DNA from: Rhabditoides inermis
Lineage: Eukaryota > Nematoda > Chromadorea > Rhabditida > Rhabditidae
Reading direction: 5' to 3'
Assembly (NCBI GenBank): GCA_963966185.1
Contig: CAWZYM010000310.1
Coordinates: 1 to 64,000, forward strand
Length of the DNA stretch: 64,000 nucleotides
Shown here piece by piece: positions 31,855 to 45,925 of this stretch. Numbering within the stretch: position 1 is the stretch's first letter; each line of letters starts with the position of its first letter. The notes below the pieces were generated by a model. That model had not been told where the DNA came from and made no database searches. It worked only from the letters and a program-made list of their open reading frames with translations. Both the position numbers and the translations under genes were made by a program.

Positions 31855-33012
31855 AAGAGAGACTACAGTACCCCGGCCTACCTGGATGACGCTACCTGCC
31901 TGTGCTACTTCTATGAAAAGACGCGCGAAGCGAGATGATTTGAAAACGCAAATGGCCAGAGACTCCCACCACGATCTTCCACTTTTGACGGTGAAATATG
32001 GCCGGTCCCTCACTCTCTGTCTGTGCGCTCTCACCTTCATACTCTCTCACTTGTCGCTGGCTACAGTACCTCTATGATAGGCGCGCGAAGCGTGATGGTT
32101 TGAAAATGCAAACTGTGAGAGGCTCCCACACGATCTTCCACTTTTGTAGACGGTAAAATATGGCCGGTCCCTCACTCTCTGTCTGTGCCCTCTCATCCCC
32201 GTACTCTCTCACCTGTCGCTGGCTACAGTACCTTTATGATAAACGCGCTAAGCGTGATGATTTGAAAATGCAAATGGCCAGAGACTCCCACCACGATCTT
32301 CCACTTTTGTAGACGGTGAAATATGGCCGGTCCCTCACTCTCTGTCTGTGCCCTCTCACCTTCATACTCTCTCACCTGTCGCTGGCTACAGTACCCCCTG
32401 TGGAAAGACGCGGGAAACGAGACGGTTTGAAAATGCAAATGACCAGAGACTTCCACCACGATCTTCCACTTTTGTAGACGTCAAAATATGGCCGGTCCCT
32501 CACTCTCTGTCTGTGCCCTCTCATCCCCGTACTCTCTTACCTGTCGCTGGCTACAGTACCTCTATGATAGGCGCGCGAAGCGTGATGATTTGAAAATGCA
32601 AACTGTTTGAGGCTCCCAACACGATCTTTTCGTTTTGTAGACGTCAAAATACGGACGGTTTCCTTTCGGTCTCGGTGCCCTCTCAACTCCATACTCTCTC
32701 ACCTGTCGCTGGCTACAGTACTTCGATCCTTCGATCAAAAGTCGCGCGAAGCGGGATGATTTGAAAATGCAAACTGTGAGAGGCTCCCGCCACGATCTTC
32801 CACTTTTGTAGACGTCAAAATACGGCCGGTCCCTTACTCGCTCTCTGTATCCTCTCACTTCCATTTCCATACTCTCTCACCTGCCTGCACATGGCTACAG
32901 TACCCCCCGGCGAGAACACGCGCGAACTGAGACGATTTAAAAATGCAAACTGTTAGATACTCCCAACCCCCAATTCAATGTTCTTTTCTTGTAGACGTAA
33001 AAATACGGACTG
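31855..33012 (+). repeat. 163-bp tandem array, about 7 units, left arm
   Basis: Each unit contains TGTCGCTGGCTACAGTA, a (G/A)CGCG(C)GAAGCG block, TTTGAAAATGCAAA, ACGATCTTCCACTTTTGTAG and CCGGTCCCTCACTC. Successive TGTCGC starts are 32052, 32214, 32377, 32542 and 32704, giving a period of about 163 bp. Divergence rises inward. Confidence 0.93.
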
Positions 33013-35972
33013 CCCATCAGCCGTACCATGCACTCGCTTAAAGGTAAACTCTCCGACCCGTACCTGTTTACAGATACACTCTCGCCTTCCTTAATGTCAG
33101 GCGACAGTACCCTCCCGTCCTTTCCTTTCCAAACCCTCCCGTCCTTTCCTTCCTTTCCTTTCCAGAATCCTTTCCAAGATAACTATTGAGCCGGTGGGAA
33201 GCAGCTCATGTGTAAGCAGTCCGAGCGCGAGTAGTTACTATGTGTACAGTAAAAGAATTTCCGAAATTTTACACGTCAATAACGGTATTCTAATTACTAC
33301 TAGTTTATGGGATAACATTATCGGTCGGTCGTCTTTGCCACTACCCTCGTCACCCCCACTGTTTTCCCAGGCGTTAGCCTAAAAATTCTTGACTCACTGT
33401 ATCTGTTTGCTTCTTCCTATCCTTTCATTGTGATTGTGATGTCATATTCTGCTATCATGATTTTATGAGACTCTCGCTACGATCTTTTAAAATTGGGGCG
33501 GTCTCTCACACCTGCTTGTCGCATGTCGCAGTCCAGCGAACATCTTTGTAGACGACAAAATACGGACGGTTTTTTTCTTTCACAGAAATTCTCTCAGGCT
33601 TTCACTTATTTTAACTCATCACTGTATCATCTCACTGATGTGTAATATTTGTTGAATTGCGACTTTCAGTAGCTCCGATGAGTCCTGAAATACGATTCCA
33701 ATTCTAAAAAAATTGGCACAGGACACGCGCGATTACGGGATTAACCTCAGTTAAAATAATTCTCGTTCTCGACACTGTTGAGCCATTAATAGTGGATCAA
33801 GAACGGAAGAATGTAGACGGAAACAAAGTATTGATTTTCATTTCCCATAAACACACCTCCATACATGTGATTTACAGTATGAATGAGACTTGAAAACGAA
33901 AAGAGCAATGTCACTTTAGGATGTGTGAATAAAGCAAAAATAAAAATACATGAGATAGAGAAGTCCCGTCCAGTGTCCGAGCAGACTGCTTGTTCGAAAT
34001 GCAGATTACAATAAAATCGTAAAATTTGCACAGGCGTTGAGTTCTCAATTCTAAATTTTTCCGCGTTTGCGTCCAAAGGATATATTTCGGACAATAGATT
34101 CTATCTGATCTTCAAGATGAAGTCGGTTTCGTTATCTTTAATGAATACAAGTTTTGAAGTTATGTTTGCGCAGAAAAACTGTTGAAACACTAACACATTT
34201 TTCACGTTTATACCGTTTTAAAAGATGGCGTTGTTGGCGAGAACAAGAGCCACCCTAACCTGAAGATCAGGCAAGATTATAATATTCCATATTCGCCCTC
34301 TAAATCTACAACTGTTTATAAGAGGCTGAACGCTGAGTTACGCTCACTCAATTACTCAAAAAAGTACGCATGTATGCATGCAATGTTCAAGTTATTGGGG
34401 GTTATTGCTACTTGATGTCACGAACTGACGTCACATTCGATAATGTCGACAAGGTAAAATAACTGAAAATTGAAGTCCTTTTTTCTTTTCTTTTTGACTT
34501 GAGTTTGTAAATACGCGCTATGATATGTTGAACCGAACCATCTACGGATTCATATTTTTGAGACGGTTTCATGCACCAATCGGTGACACCTGTCATTATC
34601 ATTATACAAAATATTACTGGCGCCAGAGCATAAGTTTCCGATCCACCTCGCTTGCAGTTCGCAACATGGTGTTATAACCGTTTGCTCATCTTGTTTCTCT
34701 TTTGCCGAAAGATGATTTCCCCTCTTCCATCTGCCACACAGCGCGCAACTCTTGCGAGAATAGAACTACATAACTGTTAGTGTTTGAAAGAAAGTGTACA
34801 CTCTGAGAATAGAATAAAATAGTAATAACGATTTTTGTTCTGAAATAGATTCATGGTTCAACTAAAAAATGTCTTTTATTATTGTGAGTTATAATGACGT
34901 TTTGTTTTGATTTATATTGAAAAAATTGATAAAAATTAACGAAAACGTATTCAAACAAATTCTTGAGGATTGAACAGAACAGTAAAACGTTGTGAACATG
35001 CGAGAAATACAAGGAAGTTGTGCGTTAAACGGTGAATTATCACCAACACTCATGACTGCACAATTATGGCACCAAATTTCATATTCTGGTATAGTCAACT
35101 TCGCTTTCAAATGCAAAGTGAACATTACCTTTAAAAAATAATTGGAAGCCAAAATAGCAAGAATTTCACAGTCATGTGTGTTGATTAGGCAGACCTAAGT
35201 GTTTGAGTGTTTTTGAAAACTTCATACACCAAAATCGTGAAACTTTAATTTCCGCGAATCGAGTGTTATGGCGAGAGAAGAAGTGGCCGGCGCTGTTAAA
35301 ATGAGTCATGTGGAAAAGTACTGCTAGTCAATCGCAAGAGAGTGTGAGATCAGTGAAGGGGCGAACGACAATCAGGGTTCTGAGGGCAACATGTTGGAAA
35401 TCTGCTTACACTGACCTCATGATTAGCCTCATGAATCAGTCATTGACTGCGAATCCGATGAGCTTACAAAGGTAACCGTCTCACACTTTTGGTCGCAATC
35501 AACATATGTCTAAATTGTGATTCGATGTTTGGAAACGCACTTTGGGAATAAGTATTGTCTCAATTGTTTAGATCAGTATAACATGATCTACTTTTTTTTT
35601 GAAACATTTCCGCATCGCAGATCTGCAATGACAAGATAGTAACGATATGATGGCACATAAAATGATGAAAAAAGGTTGAGTTCCATCTGTGCCACTCTCC
35701 ATTACCTGCTCGACAAATCGGAGACGTTGGATGAACGGCTAGAAATAGCTTCGATAAGCTTTATATATCAACAACCTTCTCACGACTTCAAATTGAAGGA
35801 TCATTTTTAGAATCAGAACTAACTGACGAAATTGGAGAGTGGATAACTAACTGGCAAAGTTATTTAGTCATATTCATATAGGCAGGTGATGATTTCGCAG
35901 TAAAATTTGACTTGTGAGAAAAAATAATGTGGAAAAGTGATGTTCAGCCGATATACCGCGAGTGAAACAGTT

Positions 35973-36011
35973 AATTCCGACGTTTCGCCTTTATGACATC
36001 ATCAGGGAAAG
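35973..36011 (-). ncRNA. Hammerhead-ribozyme-like motif (left arm copy)
   Basis: This is the mirror copy of 45926-45964; see that entry for the structure. Confidence 0.4.
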
Positions 36012-36170
36012 CATTACCTACAAAATACAATGTAACAATGTGATAAAATCTGACAACATTATTAGGCTCAAAAAACAACAATACAATACGCAACAAAAAA
36101 ACGAATGCGGCAAAAACAATGTGGGTGGATGATGACTACATAATTGGACATGATTGTACAGTACCTGAGG

Positions 36171-36380
36171 CTAGCGGGGAGTGCTACTAGGTCGACCGGG
36201 GGAGAGAGCGAGAGGCCGAGAGAGAGTGATAGGCACGAGAGACATGGGTGAAGCATAGGTAGGCTTTTTCACCGCCATTCGGCTATTAAGCTCAGCTTTC
36301 CGATTCAGAACCGGTTTGCGAGACATAATTTTCATGGCTTCGACAATAGACCGGTGCTTGGGGTGCGGGAGAGTGGACAT
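36171..36380 (-). other. Conserved 69-residue basic open frame in the palindrome (left)
   Basis: The ATG-started frame begins MSTLPHPKHRSIVEAMK and is rich in Lys, Arg, Ser and Pro. The mirror copy (45557-45766) differs by one residue (His for Leu at position 4). No family is recognised. Preservation is explained by recent duplication, so it is weak evidence for coding. Confidence 0.2.
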
Positions 36381-39300
36381 AGAATTAAACGACTTATTTT
36401 ATTTCGGAATTATGACAATTTGCACACAATATACACGGACCCTACTAGCGAAAATATGTGTTCATGGTAGAAATAGTGACAAAACGATTGCGCGGCAAAC
36501 GTCACATCTACTGCAGCTTGGAAGGCAGACTGTGACAATGTATCATTAATATGCTACAATGAGGTTTGCATACTTAGACATTGAACAAGAGAGATTCCAT
36601 GAAACTGCTTTCTTCCGAAATTCATTTGCTCGGGAACAGACATCAATTATGTAAACTTGTGACAGCCGATAAAGTAACACTTCTGATCCGAGATTTTTTA
36701 AAGAAAGAAAATTTCATAAATGTGCATTGTGATGTCAGGTGATAGATGATAGAGAGTGAAATAGAGACATACATTCACACACTAGTTTATTCGAAACACG
36801 TTCTCATGCCGGCCGTTAGCTTAGCAAAGAAAACGCAGAGCCATTGAAGTTAGTTCATTGGACATTGGAGAGTACCACGGAATCGCCTGCTTGACAGCTG
36901 TTCTCTAGAGTTCTCTGATGTGTCTGTTCATCAGAGCCTTACGATCGACACACGTTCTACGTGAATATTCAGTCGTTCAGATTTCCTAATTGACGTTCTG
37001 AATACGTCGTCATGAACACCTAGTCATAAGCTATATTATATATCTCTGTTGGCACTTTAATCACAACTTCTTTTTATATTGACTGTTAGCTGCCTATCTG
37101 TTGTTGACGATACTGTAAATGACACTTGTAATAGACCAACGCTGATCAATTTGACATTCATTTTAACTGCACAGCTATCGAACTGTGGACACTCGCGCTA
37201 GCATTTGTTGTCGTGTAGTGAGAACTCAGAGAATTTGTTTTATTATATTTTTCACTAATTCAGTTTCAAACGATTGTCGTTTTGAAATAGAGATCATTTT
37301 ACGGAATACATATGCATGTGCTTTACTTTATTGATTATGCTAATAGGATTGGTCGCTCGATAACACAAGGGTCCCTCGCTTCTGCTCTCACTATACCCTC
37401 TCTCTCGCGATCCAGTCGCAAGAGTCTACTCTGCCGGTGGCTGTGCAGTCTGGCGGGCGACTGCTGGTGTGATTAGATGATTTTTGAAAAGTCATTCGAC
37501 TTTTCAGATTGTGAAAATTATGAAACAGAAATATCAGAATCGATTGTGTTTTGTTTTCCGAATCACGAATATACCATATCTCATTGGGATCCGATGAAAA
37601 CTCTCTATCTGAATATGTTCAGTACTCACTTTTGCTTTTAATGTTGTTGTATTAGCTTTTAAATATGAGTTGTAAATCGCGCCGTTTTCACGTGGCTGTT
37701 GCATTGTACATTCAACCGCCACCCCCGCATTCGATCACACATGGCCGTCAAGTTGTGACTACCGTACCCTCATATCCAATGAGAGTTGTTTTGGTATGGT
37801 CGGAATGGAGTGTTATCAATGTTATCATCGAACACATTGGTTAGTGTCACAGGAAAACAGTGCGAGATGCCGCTCACTGATAATATCTTGTTGGAACGAG
37901 CATCCTTGTCACATAAAAAATCAGAGACGATAATTCAGGCCAATCACTAACTGGAAATAGATCCATGTTGTAGATCTGATAATAAGAAGACTGTCCATAT
38001 GTGATTGTAGGGAGTTATCTTTTTAAGGAACGGAGATATGATGGACTATAGTTTTGTATTGCACCCATTTGGTGACAGATTGTGTTCAGCCGGTAGGAGA
38101 GAGTGAGTTTACGATAGGCAAGTATGGTCGACTCGAGCAATAGAAGAGGAGTAGACGTGATCAGAGAGTGTGTCTCACTTGGAGAGTGGGGAGAGAAACG
38201 AGAGCATGGCACACCGTGGACCACGTGGGCCACGTGGCACATGCGGCTCACATTTCTCTGACTGTACTGTAGACTAGCGGGACGTCTATACAAAATCTAC
38301 CACGGCTCTTGAGCATCTTTTTCTTTCTCACCGACTTACCAGTGAGGTACATTTTGGTATCAGTAAGCAACTGTGTTTGCGAGAAAAAGTTTCAAATATT
38401 CGAGACAACTCGACGAACTACAAATCTCTTGAAGAAATGTTCCGAAATTATAAACACGGCGACCTAGTATACTCATTACATTATACTGTGCAGAGCTGCG
38501 CGTCTTCCTCAATCTCAATTTCATTTTTCGACGCTACTTTACCATGGTATAACCTTTCCACTCCTGCGGTGGTGAGTAGGCATATGGGTACACATGTGGT
38601 CACTCGCCTGCAATCCGTTTCTTACGCCCTTCTCACGCCCTTTCTTACGCCCGATCCGTTTCTTACGCATCATTTATCTACCCAAACTCTACAATACCAT
38701 GTAAAATATTTTATTTGTATTTCAGTACATTCATTGATCCTTTGTTTTTGCCTTTGTTTGATCATTAATTGAAAACAATACAAAATATTACAATCTGGAT
38801 TATTGTCGCCGGTTTGACGACTGTCACAAGATTTATGGGCGATCTTATAAAAAAGCGCTTCAAGAACTTCACTTATCATTCGTCAACATATACGTAAACC
38901 CGTAAACATCTCATGCGATGCATCTTATGCTCAACTCTTGATTTGAGAAAGCTGAACTGAAGCTATCGATTATCATTATGGTAATAATGATGCATGATAA
39001 CAGTAGTGTCTATTCTCTCGACATAATGGTAATCATCTTGATAGCAGGGGTGAAGTTTGAGTATGATGAAAATGATTGTTATTAATCGTCATACACGAAG
39101 GAACCATTATTTATGTTTATTATTATTAGGAAGTTATGTGCACTCAAAATCGGTGTCGATTCAAGTTTGAATAAATTACAAACTTCAATTTGAGTGCAAC
39201 ATCCATTTCTCGGTGCTGTTCGAAACAGCACGTCGAAGCATTCATTATTGATCCTGAAAAAATTAGATACTACATTCATTGCCAGAACATTTAAACCTAG

Positions 39301-40499
39301 TTGATTTGCGTCCTACTTGATTCGTGGCATTCATTTCTTTAACTAAAACGCTGCACATAGTACTTAGGATGTGAGCAATATTCATGCTCGCGAGATGTTG
39401 CCGTCTCTGACTCAATCACTTTATCACACACCGTCTGCGAAACATGAACGCACTTTTGACGTATATTCACATGTGTTTCTCAAGTTGGTCACAATTTGCA
39501 AATGCATCTTGCAGATAAACAGTTCCGTGAAACATGACCTGTTCATATACGTACATGCTCGAAGACTGTGAGTTGTGCCGGCATGAGTCATATAACGAAG
39601 AAAGTGCATGATTTAGCGGACACTGTCAGGTCGTACGAATAGCATGAGCATCAATAAATGTGCACAGATGAGGATCAATGCACTAAAACAACACAAACAC
39701 ACTTGTGTTCGAGTCATCAATCTCATTTTCCCGTCCCCGTGAGCGGTTGCCCCTTTCCGCGCTCCCTCGAATGACCGCCCGACGACAATGAAAGTCACCA
39801 CCGCCGTCGCTCGGATATAAGGTTTCTCGGAGTATCGACTGATTCTCAAATTGAGGCCGTTCACTGCGAGACGATAAGGCGACGCCGAATAAGCCTGTTG
39901 GAAGTGCACTAGTGGGCAACTCGCGGATTTCGCAACATGATGGTGACGTATGGATTGACCGGGAGCAAGTATGCAAATGGACGCGAGAAGTTCAAGAACG
40001 TTCGACGGTAGAGGCAACGTGGTTCATAGAATGGATCAAGGCCGCATACCGTATGGAAGAAAAAAGATTCTCAAAAGTTGCTAACCATCGGATGAGGCTT
40101 TTCTATAGGGAGCATTACCCTCCAAGGACCCATCGGGGGACAAAATACTAAATCTTGGTACATTCCGCGCCAAGTATGTATTTTGTGTTTTGTGTTTTGT
40201 CTGCACCTATGGCTATGGATAAACCATTATTATTATCACAGGCGTTAATCATGAAGCGAACAATCAGCAGCGTCAAGTCAAGTTTGTTTATAAAGACAAT
40301 ATGAAAAATAAAGACGACTGAAATATACATACATTCTACGATGGCATGAGATAACTTATCGTGAGTCGTAGAAGTTGTTCGTCAATCGCGCTCAAAGAAC
40401 ATTGTAACCGTGGATATGAATTGTGTTTTGTCTCATTCTCATAGCGCCCATATCCCCACGCGGAACTGTGAAGTGGGCAGTTTTAAATACGTGACGGTA

Positions 40500-41417
40500 G
40501 CACAACAGAAGAAATTAAATAAGAAAAAAAGAAGAAATTATATAACTGCTTCTAGAAAAGTGATGTGATCGATGCGGAGACGTTAGAGTAGAAAGAAGAA
40601 ATTATATAACTGTTTCTGAAAAGTGATGAGCTCGATGCGGAGACGTTAGAGTAGAAAGAAGAAATTATATAACTGTTTCTGAAAAGTGATGAGCTCGATG
40701 CGGAGACGTTAGAGTAGAAAGAAGAAATTATATAACTGTTTCTGAAAAGTGATGAGCTCGATGCGGAGACGTTAGAGTAGAAAGAAGAAATTATATAACT
40801 GTTTCTGAAAAGTGATGAGCTCGATGCGGAGACGTTAGAGTAGAAAGAAAAAAATATATAACTGTTTCTAGAAAAGTGATGTGATCGATGCAGAGACGTG
40901 AGAGTAGACAGAAAAAAAAGCATACAACTGTTTCTAGAAAAGTAATACAATAAATACAAAAAAAATTATAAAACAGAAAACACAGGTTCCCAATTGAGCA
41001 CTATCGACTTTAGTGTAGTTAAAATTGATGTGCGAACCTGTGCGCTTTTAGAGAAATTTCTGAAATTCTGTTAACAAACCCTAGGTATGAATCGTATGAA
41101 TACTAATATTAAATGTACTATAGTCGCCGCCTGGTGGATAGTTTCTGTTATTGCCAGCCGGGGTCAGTTGGCGAAACTCAGTTTCGAGCGAGAGAGGCCA
41201 GACAGCGCGGGTCGAGTGTCGCGCGGCCTCTTTGATTTGCATGCCGGCTTCTTTGATCAATATAATCGTTTGAAAACGCGCGCTTAGGTCTCCTCACGAC
41301 TAGAAAGTAGATTGAATGCGACTCGAGGGTAGATTTTCTACCGTAATCTGGCGAACTACTGTATCTCCCAGAATAATATTATAATACTGCATTTATTTAT
41401 CGACTTTTGTGCTGGGG
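40500..41417. other. Palindrome spacer (918 bp)
   Basis: Unique sequence between the arms. It holds the 63-bp tandem array (40545-40940), an inverted pair CACAGGTTC / GAACCTGTG at 40981-41042, and no convincing gene. Confidence 0.85.
40545..40940 (+). repeat. 63-bp tandem array, about 6 units, in the palindrome spacer
   Basis: Units contain GAAATTATATAACTGTTTCT and GATGCGGAGACGTTAGAGTA. Starts of GCTCGATGCGG at 40630, 40693 and 40756 give a 63-bp period. End units are diverged. The long minus-strand frame here is only the period being a multiple of three. Confidence 0.93.
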
Positions 41418-44400
41418 TACCGTCACGTATTAAAAACTGCCCACTTCACAGTTCCGCGTGGGGATATGGGCGCTATGAGAATGAGACAAAACACAATTCA
41501 TATCCACGGTTACAATGTTCTTTGAGCGCGATTGACGAACAACTTCTACGACTCACGATAAGTTATCTCATGCCATCGTAGAATGTATGTATATTTCAGT
41601 CGTCTTTATTTTTCATATTGTCTTTATAAACAAACTTGACTTGACGCTGCTGATTGTTCGCTTCATGATTAACGCCTGTGATAATAATAATGGTTTATCC
41701 ATAGCCATAGGTGCAGACAAAACACAAAACACAAAATACATACTTGGCGCGGAATGTACCAAGATTTAGTATTTTGTCCCCCGATGGGTCCTTGGAGGGT
41801 AATGCTCCCTATAGAAAAGCCTCATCCGATGGTTAGCAACTTTTGAGAATCTTTTTTCTTCCATACGGTATGCGGCCTTGATCCATTCTATGAACCACGT
41901 TGCCTCTACCGTCGAACGTTCTTGAACTTCTCGCGTCCATTTGCATACTTGCTCCCGGTCAATCCATACGTCACCATCATGTTGCGAAATCCGCGTGTTG
42001 CCCACTAGTGCACTTCCAACAGGCTTATTCGGCGTCGCCTTATCGTCTCGCAGTGAACGGCCTCAATTTGAGAATCAGTCGATACTCCGAGAAACCTTAT
42101 ATCCGAGCGACGGCGGTGGTGACTTTCATTGTCGTCGGGCGGTCATTCGAGGGAGCGCGGAAAGGGGCAACCGCTCACGGGGACGGGAAAATGAGATTGA
42201 TGACTCGAACACAAGTGTGTTTGTGTTGTTTTAGTGCATTGATCCTCATCTGTGCACATTTATTGATGCTCATGCTATTCGTACGACCTGACAGTGTCCG
42301 CTAAATCATGCACTTTCTTCGTTATATGACTCATGCCGGCACAACTCACAGTCTTCGAGCATGTACGTATATGAACAGGTCATGTTTCACGGAACTGTTT
42401 ATCTGCAAGATGCATTTGCAAATTGTGACCAACTTGAGAAACACATGTGAATATACGTCAAAAGTGCGTTCATGTTTCGCAGACGGTGTGTGATAAAGTG
42501 ATTGAGTCAGAGACGGCAACATCTCGCGAGCATGAATATTGCTCACATCCTAAGTACTATGTGCAGCGTTTTAGTTAAAGAAATGAATGCCACGAATCAA
42601 GTAGGACGCAAATCAACTAGGTTTAAATGTTCTGGCAATGAATGTAGTATCTAATTTTTTCAGGATCAATAATGAATGCTTCGACGTGCTGTTTCGAACA
42701 GCACCGAGAAATGGATGTTGCACTCAAATTGAAGTTTGTAATTTATTCAAACTTGAATCGACACCGATTTTGAGTGCACATAACTTCCTAATAATAATAA
42801 ACATCAATAATGGTTCCTTCGTGTATGACGATTAATAACAATCATTTTCATCATACTCAAACTTCACCCCTGCTATCAAGATGATTACCATTATGTCGAG
42901 AGAATAGACACTACTGTTATCATGCATCATTATTACCATAATGATAATCGATAGCTTCAGTTCAGCTTTCTCAAATCAAGAGTTGAGCATAAGATGCATC
43001 GCATGAGATGTTTACGGGTTTACGTATATGTTGACGAATGATAAGTGAAGTTCTTGAAGCGCTTTTTTATAAGATCGCCCGTAAACTCAATTTCCTCTAT
43101 CCCAATACTGTGTGACAGTCGTCAAACCGGCGACAATAATCCAGATTGTAATATTTTGTATTGTTTTCAATTAATGATCAAACAAAGGCAAAAACAAAGG
43201 ATCAATGAATGTACTGAAATACAAATAAAATATTTTACATGGTATTGTAGAGTTTGGGTAGATAAATGATGCGTAAGAAACGGATCGGGCGTAAGAAAGG
43301 GCGTGAGAAGGGCGTAAGAAACGGATTGCAGGCGAGTGACCACATGTGTACCCATATGCCTACTCACCACCGCAGGAGTGGAAAGGAAACCATGGTAAAG
43401 TAGCGTCGAAAAATGAAATTGAGATTGAGGAAGACGCGCAGCTCTGCACAGTATAATGTAATGAGTATACTAGGTCGCCGTGTTTATAATTTCGGAACAT
43501 TTCTTCAAGAGATTTGTAGTTCGTCGAGTTGTCTCGAATATTTGAAACTTTTTCTCGCAAACACAGTTGCTTACTGATACCAAAATGTACCTCACTGGTA
43601 AGTCGGTGAGAAAGAAAAAGATGCTCAAGAGCCGTGGTAGATTTTGTATAGACGTCCCGCTAGTCTACAGTACAGTCAGAGAAATGTGAGCCGCATGTGC
43701 CACGTGGCCCACGTGGTCCACGGTGTGCCATGCTCTCGTTTCTCTCCCCACTCTCCAAGTGAGACACACTCTCTGATCACGTCTACTCCTCTTCTATTGC
43801 TCGAGTCGACCATACTTGCCTATCGTAAACTCACTCTCTCCTACCGGCTGAACACAATCTGTCACCAAATGGGTGCAATACAAAACTATAGTCCATCATA
43901 TCTCCGTTCCTTAAAAAGATAACTCCCTACAATCACATATGGACAGTCTTCTTATTATCAGATCTACAACATGGATCTATTTCCAGTTAGTGATTGGCCT
44001 GAATTATCGTCTCTGATTTTTTATGTGACAAGGATGCTCGTTCCAACAAGATATTATCAGTGAGCGGCATCTCGCACTGTTTTCCTGTGACACTAACCAA
44101 TGTGTTCGATGATAACATTGATAACACTCCATTCCGACCATACCAAAACAACTCTCATTGGATATGAGGGTACGGTAGTCACAACTTGACGGCCATGTGT
44201 GATCGAATGCGGGGGTGGCGGTTGAATGTACAATGCAACAGCCACGTGAAAACGGCGCGATTTACAACTCATATTTAAAAGCTAATACAACAACATTAAA
44301 AGCAAAAGTGAGTACTGAACATATTCAGATAGAGAGTTTTCATCGGATCCCAATGAGATATGGTATATTCGTGATTCGGAAAACAAAACACAATCGATTC

Positions 44401-45556
44401 TGATATTTCTGTTTCATAATTTTCACAATCTGAAAAGTCGAATGACTTTTCAAAAATCATCTAATCACACCAGCAGTCGCCCGCCAGACTGCACAGCCAC
44501 CGGCAGAGTAGATTCTTGCGACTGGATCGCGAGAGAGAGGGTATAGTGAGAGCAGAAGCGAGGGACCCTTGTGTTATCGAGCGACCAATCCTATTAGCAT
44601 AATCAATAAAGTAAAGCACATGCATATGTATTCCGTAAAATGATCTCTATTTCAAAACGACAATCGTTTGAAACTGAATTAGTGAAAAATATAATAAAAC
44701 AAATTCTCTGAGTTCTCACTACACGACAACAAATGCTAGCGCGAGTGTCCACAGTTCGATAGCTGTGCAGTTAAAATGAATGTCAAATTGATCAGCGTTG
44801 GTCTATTACAAGTGTCATTTACAGTATCGTCAACAACAGATAGGCAGCTAACAGTCAATATAAAAAGAAGTTGTGATTAAAGTGCCAACAGAGATATATA
44901 ATATAGCTTATGACTAGGTGTTCATGACGACGTATTCAGAACGTCAATTAGGAAATCTGAACGACTGAATATTCACGTAGAACGTGTGTCGATCGTAAGG
45001 CTCTGATGAACAGACACATCAGAGAACTCTAGAGAACAGCTGTCAAGCAGGCGATTCCGTGGTACTCTCCAATGTCCAATGAACTAACTTCAATGGCTCT
45101 GCGTTTTCTTTGCTAAGCTAACGGCCGGCATGAGAACGTGTTTCGAATAAACTAGTGTGTGAATGTATGTCTCTATTTCACTCTCTATCATCTATCACCT
45201 GACATCACAATGCACATTTATGAAATTTTCTTTCTTTAAAAAATCTCGGATCAGAAGTGTTACTTTATCGGCTGTCACAAGTTTACATAATTGATGTCTG
45301 TTCCCGAGCAAATGAATTTCGGAAGAAAGCAGTTTCATGGAATCTCTCTTGTTCAATGTCTAAGTATGCAAACCTCATTGTAGCATATTAATGATACATT
45401 GTCACAGTCTGCCTTCCAAGCTGCAGTAGATGTGACGTTTGCCGCGCAATCGTTTTGTCACTATTTCTACCATGAACACATATTTTCGCTAGTAGGGTCC
45501 GTGTATATTGTGTGCAAATTGTCATAATTCCGAAATAAAATAAGTCGTTTAATTCT

Positions 45557-45766
45557 ATGTCCACTCACCCGCACCCCAAGCACCGGTCTATTGTCGAAGC
45601 CATGAAAATTATGTCTCGCAAACCGGTTCTGAATCGGAAAGCTGAGCTTAATAGCCGAATGGCGGTGAAAAAGCCTACCTATGCTTCACCCATGTCTCTC
45701 GTGCCTATCACTCTCTCTCGGCCTCTCGCTCTCTCCCCCGGTCGACCTAGTAGCACTCCCCGCTAG
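45557..45766 (+). other. Conserved 69-residue basic open frame in the palindrome (right)
   Basis: Mirror copy of 36171-36380, beginning MSTHPHPKHRSIVEAMK. It lies about 160 bp upstream of the hammerhead-like motif on the same strand. The function is unknown. Confidence 0.2.
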
Positions 45767-45925
45767 CCTCAGGTACTGTACAATCATGTCCAATTATGTA
45801 GTCATCATCCACCCACATTGTTTTTGCCGCATTCGTTTTTTTGTTGCGTATTGTATTGTTGTTTTTTGAGCCTAATAATGTTGTCAGATTTTATCACATT
45901 GTTACATTGTATTTTGTAGGTAATG

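Larger units (their letters stand above)
31583..40499 (+). repeat. Palindrome left arm (8.9 kb)
   Basis: The reverse complement of this stretch is 41418-50372. Paired coordinates sum to 81955 at the outer end, 81937 after an 18-bp difference in a GA/CT microsatellite near 31.8 kb, and 81917 after a 20-bp difference near 38.83 kb, so the arms differ by few events. A handful of substitutions are also visible (for example near 36370 and 39920). Open frames are short, AT-rich and unrecognised. Confidence 0.97.

Noticed and set aside
39613..40017. A 134-residue frame with a hydrophobic end in the palindrome arm, and the overlapping frame on the other strand
   Set aside because: Neither has a domain or splice context. 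Presence in both arms reflects the duplication, not conservation.
40552..40959. A 135-residue repeat protein in the palindrome spacer
   Set aside because: The 63-bp satellite period is a multiple of three, so an open frame is automatic; there is no start context, composition or homology to support it.
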